DNA from: Planctomycetota bacterium
GTDB lineage: Bacteria > Planctomycetota > UBA1135 > GCA-002686595
NCBI GenBank assembly: GCA_029259675.1
Contig: JAJDES010000318.1
Coordinates: 1 to 34,765 of the forward strand
DNA length: 34,765 nucleotides
Direction: 5' to 3'
The notes under the pieces were generated by a model. That model saw only the letters and a list, made by a program, of their open reading frames with translations. It did not search any database and was not told where the DNA came from. This document shows, piece by piece, positions 8,864-17,538 of the stretch. Every line of letters starts with the position of its first letter. The first letter of the stretch is position 1. The position numbers and the translations under genes were made by a program.

Positions 8864-10555
8864 TCAGAAATCGATACGCCGCAGGCGCAGCCACGAGAGC
8901 GCAAGCATCAGGCCTGCGAATGCGACGGAAGTGCCGATGGAGAACAGCAAACTGAACTTCCATTCACCACCCCATTTGGCCTTGCCGGCGTACCAAGTTG
9001 AGGGGTCCATGCTGACTCTGGAGGCAGAGACCAAGCCCGTTCCGAATTTGTAATCGCGAGCACCGAATTGCTCGGATACTTCGGGATGCTGTTCCAACCA
9101 ACCAATCGGACTGCGCAACTGAATTCCAAACAAGTGTTCGTCAAAGCGCACGAGGATCGTGTGCCATCGGAAGCCGGCTTCGGTGTCTTGCCACTCATAG
9201 TGCCAAGCGCTGTAGTTCCAGGTCGTGTTGCGAGCAATCGGCTTGGAATCGCTTGAAAGCAACTCAATTCCCGCTTGTTCTTCAAGCCATGACTTGAAGT
9301 GCTTGGAAGCGGAAAGCGAACCTTCGGTGCGGGTGCGACCCTTTGTGCCGATGGGGATCTCGCGCAAGGGGCGACGATGAATGCTCAAAACCGTCGAGCT
9401 GTCTCCCTCAAGCGGCGAGGCTGTAAACACAACCTGGCTGTCGGGTTCAGTTGGGTATTGAAGATCGGTTGCCTCCACGGACGAGGCGACGAAACCCGGC
9501 GGCAGTCCGTTGAGACTGAAAGTGACTAGATCGTCGGTATAGACGCTTTCATCATTCGGGTTTCCTACGGCGCTGCGAAGCTTCTGAACGATGAGGTCGG
9601 AATGTCCGGTCTTAGGGAGGGCGATATGGGCGGCCGTTAGGGCGCGCCGTAGGTAGATCTCCCACGAGCTGGATTCGCTGTCGTCAACTTCTTCGAGCAA
9701 TAGCTCTACCGGAGGATCGGCATCCTCGCTTGCGGGTGTCGCTCCCTCCGCTTGTGTTTCGGGCGTGCTTAGCTCCGCGTCGGTCTCATCTTCTTCGTCA
9801 TTTTCGACGCGGACTTCAATGTGACGCCTGCTGCGTGCGCCTTCACCCAGCATGCCCTGTGTATGCTCAATGCCGGTCCAAATGCCATGGATGCATCCAT
9901 TGAACGTCATGAAAATGAGCGACAGCAGGATTGAGGCGACCGTGCTGCGGGTGAAGACTCCAATTACAACGGTGACGCTGAAGTACAGGCCATAGGCGTA
10001 AGTAAGGCTGAACATGGTCCAAAGGAAACTTGGATCACTTTCGCCAGAACGCAGCAAGAGCGCTGCGTGCGTGCCCAAAATCAAAACGCTCGAAAGCAGG
10101 AAGACGAACAGCAAGCCCGTAATGTACCTGGCCATCAGCAAAGTGAAGCGCGACACAGGCTTGGCGAATAAATTATCGGCCGCACCCTTTTCCAGCATCA
10201 TGGGCATGAAGAAAGCCGTGGCGGCAATGCATAGCAGCATCCCGACAGAGCCTGCGAGTCCCTCAATGATGGCGTCCTGATAGCCCTTGATCAGGAGTTG
10301 CTTGATCTCGAACGCCTGCAATGAGGCCGTCGAACCTGTGTCAATGCCGATGATCGGTCCAACACTTTGAATGAAACTGGTGTAATCGTGCTCCCAAGTT
10401 CCAAAGAGGATGCTGATGCCGTCTTCTTTGAAGGCAATCAGGATCGGGACGCAAATCAGAAGTCCGATCAGGATCACAAGAATGCGGAAGACCTTGTTGT
10501 CGAGGACTTGGTAGAGCGCGTCCAGAAAGAGCGCCTTGGCGATGTTGATGTTCAT
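8864..10555 (-). CDS. ABC-2 type transporter permease with large soluble insertion
   Basis: A 563-residue integral membrane subunit. One hydrophobic segment lies at about 22-41 and four more between about 100 and 235, followed by a region of about 285 residues before a last helix near residues 532-556. The inserted region starts with an acidic Glu/Asp-rich stretch (around 250-290) and continues with a mixed domain. Ordinary ABC-2 permeases are about 250-350 residues without this insertion. The ATG overlaps the stop of the ATPase gene by four bases (10552-10555), and glcD starts one base after its stop. The pair probably exports an unknown substrate (lipid, polysaccharide or peptide). Its relation to glycolate oxidation cannot be inferred from sequence. 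Confidence 0.85.
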   Translation of the reverse strand: MNINIAKALFLDALYQVLDNKVFRILVILIGLLICVPILIAFKEDGISILFGTWEHDYTSFIQSVGPIIGIDTGSTASLQAFEIKQLLIKGYQDAIIEGLAGSVGMLLCIAATAFFMPMMLEKGAADNLFAKPVSRFTLLMARYITGLLFVFLLSSVLILGTHAALLLRSGESDPSFLWTMFSLTYAYGLYFSVTVVIGVFTRSTVASILLSLIFMTFNGCIHGIWTGIEHTQGMLGEGARSRRHIEVRVENDEEDETDAELSTPETQAEGATPASEDADPPVELLLEEVDDSESSSWEIYLRRALTAAHIALPKTGHSDLIVQKLRSAVGNPNDESVYTDDLVTFSLNGLPPGFVASSVEATDLQYPTEPDSQVVFTASPLEGDSSTVLSIHRRPLREIPIGTKGRTRTEGSLSASKHFKSWLEEQAGIELLSSDSKPIARNTTWNYSAWHYEWQDTEAGFRWHTILVRFDEHLFGIQLRSPIGWLEQHPEVSEQFGARDYKFGTGLVSASRVSMDPSTWYAGKAKWGGEWKFSLLFSIGTSVAFAGLMLALSWLRLRRIDF

Positions 10556-11487
10556 TGGGCGTTCTCCCCGACCAGGTCGATGAAGCTCTGCTCCAAAGTG
10601 TTCTTCTGTTTGCGGATGCCCAGGATGCTGATGTCGCGCGCTCGCAACAGGTCGATGACGCGGTTCTGATCCGCTTGATCGACTTGCAGGTCGAATCCGT
10701 TTTCGCGCAATCGGAAGCCGCTGCCGATGCCCTCGAGCAACGTGCTCAATTCCTGCGAGACGGGTTGGATGTGGAAGCTGGTTCCGCCCGCCGATTGGGT
10801 CAGCTCATCCATGCTGCCCTCGCGCAGCACCTTGCCCTTGTCCATGATCACGACTTGGTCGCAGATCATTTCGACTTCCATCAAAAGGTGCGAATTGATG
10901 AAGATCGTCGTGCCCGTGTTTTTTAGGTCAGCGATGATCTCGCGGATCTTGGCCCGCCCGACCGGATCGATTCCGTCGGTCGGCTCGTCGAGGAAGATCA
11001 GTTCCGGCTCGTGCAAGAGGGCCTGGGCCAATCCGACGCGCTGTTGCATGCCCTTGGAATACTCGCGCAACTTTTTGTGCGCATCCTTGTGCATGTCCAC
11101 CTTCTTGAGCAGTCCGGGAATGCGTTCCTCCAGCCACGCCTTGGGCTTCCCGCACAGTCGCCCCGAAAGTTGCATGACTTGGTAGCCGGTCAAGTAGGGC
11201 GGCAAGCGATGGGCTTCGGGCAGGTATCCGATGCGCCTGCGCAGGTAGGGCTTCTTGACCGGAATCCCAAAGAGCTCTGCGTGCCCTTGGTACCTGGGGA
11301 TGAGTCCCAGCAAGACTTTGATCAAGGTCGTTTTGCCCGCACCGTTCGGGCCCAAGAGCCCGAACACGCTTCCGCGTTGAATCTCCAGGTTGACTCCCTG
11401 CAGGGCCGGGAAGCCGCGCTTGAAGAGATTCTTGCCGTAGCTCTTGTGGAGATCCTGTACTCGCAGAATGGCGTCCTGATCACTCAT
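10552..11487 (-). CDS. ABC transporter ATP-binding protein
   Basis: A 311-residue nucleotide-binding subunit that powers the adjacent ABC-2 permease. Walker A is GPNGAGKT (46-53), the signature is SKGMQQR (144-150), Walker B is LIFLDEP (163-169) followed by TDGIDP, and the switch His lies in INSHLL. The SKGM signature is typical of ABC-2 exporters of the CcmA/DrrA group. The C-terminal 80 residues form the usual accessory region. I chose the ATG at 11487, which gives a normal N-terminus (MSDQDAILRVQDLHKSYG); a longer frame to 11577 has no family similarity. No Shine-Dalgarno site is visible. It is the first gene of a tightly overlapping run that continues through the permease and glcDEF. Confidence 0.92.
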   Translation of the reverse strand: MSDQDAILRVQDLHKSYGKNLFKRGFPALQGVNLEIQRGSVFGLLGPNGAGKTTLIKVLLGLIPRYQGHAELFGIPVKKPYLRRRIGYLPEAHRLPPYLTGYQVMQLSGRLCGKPKAWLEERIPGLLKKVDMHKDAHKKLREYSKGMQQRVGLAQALLHEPELIFLDEPTDGIDPVGRAKIREIIADLKNTGTTIFINSHLLMEVEMICDQVVIMDKGKVLREGSMDELTQSAGGTSFHIQPVSQELSTLLEGIGSGFRLRENGFDLQVDQADQNRVIDLLRARDISILGIRKQKNTLEQSFIDLVGENAQ

Positions 11488-11613
11488 GACGGGAGGATAG
11501 CGTTTCGGTTGGAGGAGGTCGCCGGAGCCCTGCCTTCGGTGTGCAATGGAAGCGGGAATCGACGCTCCGGGCGCCAATCCGGTCGCAGGGCAGGCTGCTT
11601 TCTAGAACAAACG

Positions 11614-12525
11614 CTAGAGCGGGGAAGCGACAAGGCGCGCCGCACCGATCCAGCCCGCGTCGGCGCCCAAGGCAGCCCTTTCGACTCGAATGTCGCCTGC
11701 GCGCTCACCCCAAACTCCTTCTCGAATTCCCGAATCAATTCCTGGCTTGAGCAAGTCAAAGGCCGCTGAGAAGCCGCCGCCGATCACAATTTGGCGCAGG
11801 TCCAGGAGGCAAACGGCCGTAGAGAGGCCCAGGCCGAGGTCGCGACCGATCTCGCACAGGAGTTCGGCGGCGGGCCCGGGTCCCAGTCGGGCTTCCTGTG
11901 TGAGCAACTCCAAATCTCCGGGGACGGCTTCGGGCAAGTTGCGCTCTCGCGCCCGCCGCGATGCGGCCGTGGCCGAGGCCTGTGTCTCGAGGCAATCGAT
12001 GCCGCCGCAGCCGCAAATGCGTCCCTTGCCGCGCACCTTCACATGTCCGATTTCTCCGGCCAAGCCCTGGCCCAAGAAGAGCTCTCCCCCAAGAATCAAA
12101 CCGCCGCCAATGCCGGTGCCGAGGGTGACGACCAACACATCGGAGCTCCCGCGCGCGGCACCCAACCATTGTTCGCCCAAGGCTGCGGCGTTGGCGTCGT
12201 TTTCGAGCCTTACGTTTTCGGGCCGAATCGAAAGCCGCCGGGCGAGTTCGTCGCGCAGCGCAAGCCCTTCGATTGCCGCAATATTCGGACAGATCTCGAT
12301 GCTGCCCGCTTGACGGTTGAGCAAGCCCGGCAGACCGATGCCGAGCGCATCCTGAACATGTAGGCGGCTCGCCGCCTCGGCCATGGACTCGAGTAAGTCC
12401 TGTCCCGACCCGTTCTTGGGTAGGGGAATTTGAAGCTGCGCCTCGATCTCGCCGCTCGGATGGATACGCCCGGCCTTGATGGCTGTTCCGCCCACGTCCA
12501 ACCCGACTTGCCTTCGCTTGTTCAT
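11614..12525 (-). CDS. ROK-family sugar kinase (probable glucokinase)
   Basis: A 303-residue ROK kinase, likely to phosphorylate glucose or a related hexose with ATP in the cytoplasm. The phosphate motif DVGGTAIKAG is at 10-19, catalytic Asp110 lies in LENDANAAALGE, the second phosphate motif GTGIGGG is at 136-142, EIGHVKV at 158-164, and the zinc motif CGCGGIDCLE has Cys171, Cys173 and Cys178 (the usual Gly before the third Cys is Asp). An in-frame TTG lies 15 bases upstream at 12540, but a purine run abuts it directly, so I prefer the ATG at 12525. A GT5 glycogen-synthase homologue lies 105 bases upstream in the same direction, which fits a link to glucose or glycogen metabolism. It could equally act on N-acetylglucosamine or mannose. 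Confidence 0.9.
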   Translation of the reverse strand: MNKRRQVGLDVGGTAIKAGRIHPSGEIEAQLQIPLPKNGSGQDLLESMAEAASRLHVQDALGIGLPGLLNRQAGSIEICPNIAAIEGLALRDELARRLSIRPENVRLENDANAAALGEQWLGAARGSSDVLVVTLGTGIGGGLILGGELFLGQGLAGEIGHVKVRGKGRICGCGGIDCLETQASATAASRRARERNLPEAVPGDLELLTQEARLGPGPAAELLCEIGRDLGLGLSTAVCLLDLRQIVIGGGFSAAFDLLKPGIDSGIREGVWGERAGDIRVERAALGADAGWIGAARLVASPL

Positions 12526-12630
12526 CGGCGCTTGTTGCAACCTTCGGCTTCAAACTCGCGCAGGGCGCATGAATCAAATGGGGCCCGAGGGCCCTTGCGA
12601 TGCGAAGAGCTCAGACTGAACTTGTGAGCC

Positions 12631-14118
12631 TTACTTTGCCTCGGCCCGGCGCGCGCGCGTGCGTCGCGTCACTCGCCGGTAGGCCTTGATGTACTCGGCC
12701 GCGGTTGCCTTCCAAGAAAAGTCTTGTGAAAGGCAACGATTGGAAAGCTGCTTCCAGGCGTCCGCATCTTTGTAGACCTTGATGATCTCGCCGATGGAGT
12801 TCATCAAGCCCTCGGTGCTGTAGGGTTCAAAATGGAAACCCGAGCCGTTTTTGGGGTCGTTCGTGTAATCAATGACGACGTCCTCCAAACCGCTTTGGCC
12901 GTAAACCAGCGGCGTGACGCCGTAGCGCATGGCGATCGCGAAAAGCGGATTGGACGGGTGGTAGTGCGAGGGCAGCAGCAGCAAGTCCGCGCCGCCCATC
13001 ATCAGGTGCGCCGTGCTCGTGCTGTAGGTGTCAATCACGCGGAAGCGGCCGATGAACGACTCTTCAATGTTCTTCAGCCGTTCGTGAATGTCGGGTTGAC
13101 CCGATCCCATGACGACGATTTCGATGTTGCGCTCGAGGATCTGCGAGATGTTCTCGGCCACCAAATCGAAGCCCGAATCCGCGTCCCAGCGACCGATTGT
13201 GCAAGCGAGCAGCGTGCGCGGCCCGTTGTCCAGTCGCAGTGATGCTTGCAGCGCAGCTTTGCAACGTCGCTTGCCCGAATCATCGGCGGCAGAAAAGGGT
13301 GCCGGCAAAAGCGGATCGTTCTGTGGATCCCAAGCGTGGTAGTCGATGCCGTTGGTGATCCCGACCAATTCCTTCTTGCGGCGCAAGAAGACATCTTCCA
13401 AACCGTAACCGCGGTCGCGCTCTTGGATCTTTTGCGCGTGGCTGGCGGAGTGGGTTCCGATCACCGTTGCGAACTCGGCACCGGCCTTTAGGAAGTTGAC
13501 CTTGCCGCCGAGTTCAACACCTCGAACCGAGCGGAAGAAGCGGTGCGGCAATTCAATCTTCGGCAGGATCTCCCGCTCGAAACTGCCTTGCATGGCAAGG
13601 TTGTGAATTGCGAAAAAGGAGCCGGCGCGCGCGGCGGGGTGTTCGGGCTTGCGTTCGAAGTACTCGGCTTGCTGATAGACGGGCAAGAGTCCCGTTGTCC
13701 AGTCCAGGCAGTGGAAGATGTCCGGGCGAAAACCCAGCGGTTCGACACTGGCTAAAACGGCCCGCGCAAAGGCCGCGTAGCGCAGCCAGTTGTTGGTGTA
13801 GGGCCCGTTATCGTCGCCGTAGGGGTTGCGGTGGGCGAACAGCTCGGCCTGATCGAACAGGAACACCGGCAAGTCTCCCAGACGTCCGCCCGTGATTTCG
13901 AAGGTGTAGCTCTTGCCGCCGCCGGTCGGGATGGTGACCTGGCACAATTCCTCGACGTTGGAGAGTAGCTGCGTATCGACATCCCTCGTCCACGGCATCA
14001 TCACGCGGATATCCACGCCCGCTTCACGCAAGGCTGTGGATAGGGACTCCGAAACGCTCGCCAAATTGGTTCGGCGAACGAGCGAGTGGAGCTCCGGGGT
14101 GACGAAAGCTAGCTTCAA
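12631..14118 (-). CDS. Degenerate GT5 glycogen/starch synthase homologue (GlgA-like)
   Basis: A 495-residue protein with the complete GT5 fold, slightly longer than E. coli GlgA (477). Typical fold motifs are VTPEL, AIHNLAMQG, VNFLKAG, GITNGID and MMGGADLLLLPS. However, aligned with E. coli GlgA the KTGGL motif is RRTNL (Lys15 to Arg), His161 is Thr141, Lys305 is Ser315, catalytic Glu377 is His387, Cys379 is Ser389, and the C-terminal TGGL is QSGL. Asn246, Arg300 and Tyr355 equivalents (Asn256, Arg310, Tyr365) are kept. The protein is therefore either catalytically inactive or has a different donor or mechanism; normal glycogen synthesis should not be assumed. The C-terminus is Arg-rich. It lies upstream of a ROK kinase. 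The long upstream region (14119-14443) has several inverted repeats. Confidence 0.85.
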   Translation of the reverse strand: MKLAFVTPELHSLVRRTNLASVSESLSTALREAGVDIRVMMPWTRDVDTQLLSNVEELCQVTIPTGGGKSYTFEITGGRLGDLPVFLFDQAELFAHRNPYGDDNGPYTNNWLRYAAFARAVLASVEPLGFRPDIFHCLDWTTGLLPVYQQAEYFERKPEHPAARAGSFFAIHNLAMQGSFEREILPKIELPHRFFRSVRGVELGGKVNFLKAGAEFATVIGTHSASHAQKIQERDRGYGLEDVFLRRKKELVGITNGIDYHAWDPQNDPLLPAPFSAADDSGKRRCKAALQASLRLDNGPRTLLACTIGRWDADSGFDLVAENISQILERNIEIVVMGSGQPDIHERLKNIEESFIGRFRVIDTYSTSTAHLMMGGADLLLLPSHYHPSNPLFAIAMRYGVTPLVYGQSGLEDVVIDYTNDPKNGSGFHFEPYSTEGLMNSIGEIIKVYKDADAWKQLSNRCLSQDFSWKATAAEYIKAYRRVTRRTRARRAEAK

Positions 14119-14185
14119 TTCCTAACCGCGTGCGGTGAGCGTGCGATTGGTCTCCAGGATTGGGCTGGGGGGGCCTGGCGAGTAG

Positions 14186-14223
14186 GGAAGTCTGGGATTC
14201 GGGACTTCCTGCGCTCCCGAATC
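14186..14223 (-). other. Two mutually exclusive hairpins upstream of the GlgA-like gene
   Basis: GGAAGTC (14186-14192) can pair with GACTTCC (14203-14209), while GATTCGGG (14196-14203) can pair with CCCGAATC (14216-14223). The two stems share bases, so only one can form at a time. In an RNA leader this geometry is seen in attenuators and riboswitch expression platforms. There is no U-tract and no recognised aptamer. Confidence 0.35.
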
Positions 14224-14311
14224 AGGTGGAAATCGAGTTCGCACTCGTTCTCCTTGCCAGAGAACCTAGTCGAGGGCCGGGGCCCAGCCCAAGCCGCTGC
14301 CCGGGTTGGAT

Positions 14312-14342
14312 GCGTAAGTCGTTTTAATTCCGTGACTTACGC
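14312..14342 (-). terminator. Hairpin downstream of the M48 protease gene
   Basis: A perfect 9-bp inverted repeat, GCGTAAGTC (14312-14320) and GACTTACGC (14334-14342), with a 13-base AT-rich loop. It lies 102 bases after the protease stop codon. There is no T-run on the minus strand side, so it may act only with Rho, or as an RNA stabiliser or protein site. Confidence 0.4.
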
Positions 14343-14443
14343 GCAAAGATCGCGGTTCGATAGGGAGCTGTCAGGACACTTGGGGAGCGCCCTGGCTGCC
14401 AACTCGGCCGGTTGGATGCCGAGGAATCGGCCCGGACCGGGAA

Positions 14444-15304
14444 CTAGCGCGGTTTGTATTCGGACTTTGCGAGGGGCAGCAAAGCGGTTAGGGCCTTGAT
14501 CCGCGCGCCGTCGCTGGGGTGGGTCGAAAACAAGCCCTCGATTGTCTCGACTACGCCGCCACCCGAGCCGGCGGATTCCGTACCGGCAGGTTGCTTGAGG
14601 GCCGCCATGCGCTCCCAAAAACGAATCGCTTCGCTGGGGTCGTAGCCGGCGCGGGCCATGTAGATCAACCCAATGTGATCGGCTTCGCTTTCTTCGCTGC
14701 GACTGAAGGGCAGGCTGATCAGGATCTCCGTGGCGGCGGGGGCCAATTTGGCGAGGTTTTCGTAATTCTCGCCCACGGTTTGCAGACCGATGCCGAGAGC
14801 GGTTTCCCTGGCCTGTTCCAATTGAAGCCTCTGAACGCTGTGGCGCGCGACAACGTGTCCGATTTCGTGCCCGAGCACCGCAGCCAACTCACCATCGCTT
14901 TGGGCCAAATTCATGAGGCCCGTGTAGACGGCGATTTTTCCCCCGGGCAAGGCGAAGGCATTGATCGTTTGGTCGTCGCGAATCACGGCCAGCTCCCACT
15001 CAAAACCCGGGTCGTCGGTGACCTCCAGGAGCCTTTCCGTGATCCTCGAGGCCCGCTGCCAAACGGCTCCCGATTTGATCAGCTGGGCATCGGACAAAAT
15101 CTCAGCGTAAGAGGAAGCGCCGATTTCCCGATCGAAGTCGAGCGGATAGCTGATAAACACGTTTTTGCCGGTGACCGGCGTCACGGCGCAGCCTGCCAGC
15201 ATCCCGCACAGGGCAAGGGCGGATGCCCGCTGGGCGAGACGGCCCAAGCGCCCGAGTTTGGTCCGTTTGCTTGCGCGCGAGCGCGATGGCCCATCCGGAG
15301 ACAT
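14444..15304 (-). CDS. M48-family metalloprotease lipoprotein
   Basis: A 286-residue secreted zinc protease. From the ATG at 15304 it has a basic n-region (SRSRASKRTK), a hydrophobic stretch and the lipobox LAGC with Cys39, so it should be a lipoprotein, as expected for M48C quality-control proteases such as LoiP/BepA. The zinc motif HEIGH is at 146-150 and the third ligand lies in ESEADHIG (Glu207). LPGGKIAVYTGL before it and THPSDGARI near the C-terminus are family signatures. The alternative ATG at 15400 would make a signal n-region of over 50 residues with SP-repeats, which is unlikely. No ribosome binding site distinguishes the two. There is no BepA-type TPR domain. It probably degrades misfolded outer-envelope proteins. 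Confidence 0.85.
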   Translation of the reverse strand: MSPDGPSRSRASKRTKLGRLGRLAQRASALALCGMLAGCAVTPVTGKNVFISYPLDFDREIGASSYAEILSDAQLIKSGAVWQRASRITERLLEVTDDPGFEWELAVIRDDQTINAFALPGGKIAVYTGLMNLAQSDGELAAVLGHEIGHVVARHSVQRLQLEQARETALGIGLQTVGENYENLAKLAPAATEILISLPFSRSEESEADHIGLIYMARAGYDPSEAIRFWERMAALKQPAGTESAGSGGGVVETIEGLFSTHPSDGARIKALTALLPLAKSEYKPR

Positions 15305-16002
15305 CGCGGGCGACTTGGCCGGGGACAGCGTTGGCGATGTGCCGGGGTAGAATGCTGCCCCTTGCGGGGTCGGATACTCGACTTGCAAGCTTGCGTTCAT
15401 GACGGAAATCAATCTCAAGCAGTCGGACCCCATGCTGTGGGCTCGAGGCGCTGCAACCGGTGGCTTGCCCTCTGCCGCACTGGCTGGGCCTGCGGCCATT
15501 GTAGGTTTAGGGCGCATGGGTTTGTCCTTTCGAACCCCGGAAGCCGGCAAATCGGCTGCCCACGTCTATCAGGTCGGGCGAGCTGATGAGCTGGATGCTC
15601 TGGCGCAACGCGCTGAGGAGTTGCATCACGCGCAATTGGACGGTGGCGGCGCCCACGGAAGTGCCTTCGATGCGGCCTTCGAAACTGCTGAATTGTGCCA
15701 TGCCGCTTTGCGTATCGGCGCTGTCGGCGCACCTTTGACAGCGGCCCAGGCTGTCCATGACTGCCGCGTGGGAGCCCTTTTCTTGAGGGCGGCCCAGGAA
15801 GCGGCGCGCGCTGAGCTGGAACGGCGATCCCTAGCTGGGGAATGTTCGGCCGACGAGTCCTGCGAGGCGGGTGAGTTGTGCTCGATCGCAGCCGGATTCT
15901 CATCGTCGGCCGAGGGCTTGCTGCAGGAAATCGAGACGGCGCTCGGCGCCCATTGCGAAGGCTCCAAGTAAGCGCTTCAAAACAGCGCAGGAGAATAAAG
16001 AA
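15305..16002. other. Divergent region between M48 protease and gpmI with competing ORFs
   Basis: No gene is firmly supported in these 698 bases. On the plus strand a 190-codon frame (15399-15971) ends 31 bases before gpmI; it is Ala-rich with unusually many Cys and His, but has a coding-like excess of G in codon position 1. On the minus strand in the same codon register, an 83-codon frame (15507-15758, internal ATG at 15701) uses the genome's favoured codons and would make a small amphipathic protein, but is rich in second-position G. The two are mirror images, so at most one is real. Neither has a clear ribosome binding site. Promoters for both flanking genes should be here. Confidence 0.45.
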
Positions 16003-17538
16003 TTGAAAAGAGCACCGATTTGTCTCGTCGTCCTCGACGGTTGGGGGCATCGCGTCGAGCGCGAGCACAACGCCATCGCCAACAACGCGCCGTACTTTCA
16101 AGAGCTACTGGGGCTTTACCCGAACACGCTCTTGTCCTGTTCGGGCAAAGAAGTCGGCTTGCCCCTCGGTTTGATGGGCAATTCGGAAGTGGGGCACATG
16201 AACTTGGGTGCCGGCCGCGTCGTCTATCAAGATGTTACGCGCATCGACAAATCGATTGAAGACGGCGATTTCTACGGGAATGGCGCCTTCGTGGCCTGCA
16301 TGGATCGCGTTGCCAAATCGGGTCGCGTGTTGCACTTACTGGGACTGGTCAGCGACGGCGGAGTGCACGCCAGTGACTTGCACTTGCGCAATCTCTTGAA
16401 GCTTGCGGCCGCGCGCGGCATTCCCAAGGACAAGGTGGCGGTGCATGCGATTCTTGACGGTCGCGATACGCCTCCTCGATCGGGGGCGGGCTATTTGGAG
16501 CAGTTGGAGCGCGACTTGGAGGCGGCGGGTGTCGGTCGAATAGCGTCTGTTATCGGGCGCTATTGGGCCATGGACCGCGACAATCGTTGGGAGCGAGTTC
16601 AAAAGGCCTACGACCTACTCGTCTCCGGCCGCGGCGCACGCATGGACAGCGCGCAGAATGCAGTCGAGGCTTCCTATGCCGACGATGTCGGCGATGAATT
16701 CGTTGAACCGGTGGTCATCGGCGATCCGAGCGAGCTGCGGCTTGCGGGCGGAGATGGATTGATTTGCTTCAACTACCGTTCGGATCGCATGCGTCAAATT
16801 TGTATGGCCCTGGGGCTGGATGACTTTGAAGGTTTCGAGCGCGGTACGAAGCTCGACCTGGAGCTGGTCACCATGACGCAGTATCGGGCGGACTTTCCCT
16901 TCGCGGTGGCCTATCCGCCGATGGAGCTGAAGGGACTTTATTCCGAAATCATCAGCGCCGCGGGCTTGCGACAAGAGCGCATTGCCGAAACTGAAAAATA
17001 CGCTCACGTGACGTTCTTCTTTTCCGGTGGCAAGGAAGAGACCTTGCCCGGCGAGTCACGCATTTTGATCCCCAGTCCGAAGGTCGCGACTTACGACTTG
17101 CAGCCGGAAATGAGCGCCTATGGTGTTCGCGATGCAATCGCGGCTTCCCTGAAAAAAGGTGAGACGGACGTGTATGTGATTAACTTCGCCAATGCGGACA
17201 TGGTCGGTCACACGGGCATTTACAATGCCGCTGAAAAGGCGGTTGAGGCAGTGGATCGCTGCTTGCGTGAAATCGTGCCGCTGGTGGTAGAAGCGGGCGG
17301 AGTCATGGCTGTTACCGCAGATCACGGCAATGCTGAATTGCTGTGGGATGCGGAGAACGATCAGCCGCACACGGCGCACACCACCAATCCCGTTCCGATC
17401 GTACTTTGCAGCAAAGACCTCATCGGAGCCCCCTTGCGCAAAATGGGCATCTTGGCGGATGTCATTCCCACGCTCTTGGAACTGGGAGGGTTGGAGCCTT
17501 CGGAGGGCATGAACGGCCGCTCGCTGTTGGCCACATAG
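16003..17538 (+). CDS. gpmI: 2,3-bisphosphoglycerate-independent phosphoglycerate mutase
   Basis: Interconverts 3-phosphoglycerate and 2-phosphoglycerate in glycolysis, using two Mn ions and a phosphoserine intermediate. The start is the TTG at 16003, with CAGGAG nine bases upstream (15988-15993) and the first strand beginning at PICLVVLDGWG; the 511 residues then match GpmI (about 514). Asp12 of LDGWG and the nucleophile Ser61 in MGNSEVGH are visible, with LDGRDTPP, GRYWAMDRDNRWER, NYRSDRMRQI, FFSGGKE, NADMVGHTG and TADHGNAE as later metal and substrate motifs. A longer open frame begins at 15871 but adds only Arg/Ser-rich non-family residues. It is convergent with hscA, with a strong hairpin between them. 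Confidence 0.96.
   Translation: MKRAPICLVVLDGWGHRVEREHNAIANNAPYFQELLGLYPNTLLSCSGKEVGLPLGLMGNSEVGHMNLGAGRVVYQDVTRIDKSIEDGDFYGNGAFVACMDRVAKSGRVLHLLGLVSDGGVHASDLHLRNLLKLAAARGIPKDKVAVHAILDGRDTPPRSGAGYLEQLERDLEAAGVGRIASVIGRYWAMDRDNRWERVQKAYDLLVSGRGARMDSAQNAVEASYADDVGDEFVEPVVIGDPSELRLAGGDGLICFNYRSDRMRQICMALGLDDFEGFERGTKLDLELVTMTQYRADFPFAVAYPPMELKGLYSEIISAAGLRQERIAETEKYAHVTFFFSGGKEETLPGESRILIPSPKVATYDLQPEMSAYGVRDAIAASLKKGETDVYVINFANADMVGHTGIYNAAEKAVEAVDRCLREIVPLVVEAGGVMAVTADHGNAELLWDAENDQPHTAHTTNPVPIVLCSKDLIGAPLRKMGILADVIPTLLELGGLEPSEGMNGRSLLAT

Larger units (their letters stand above)
14119..14443 (-). other. Intergenic leader of the GlgA-like gene with inverted repeats
   Basis: No supported gene. 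It separates the M48 protease stop from the GlgA-like start, both on the minus strand. It contains a 9-bp inverted repeat (14312-14342) that may terminate the protease transcript, and nearer the GlgA-like start two overlapping hairpins at 14186-14209 and 14196-14223. A GTGCGA/TCGCAC pair about 100 bases apart could enclose the latter. I see no convincing promoter. Confidence 0.5.

Noticed and set aside
14519..15586. 355-codon plus-strand frame opposite the M48 protease
   Set aside because: It reads antisense to the HEIGH zinc motif gene, without ribosome binding site or recognisable domain.
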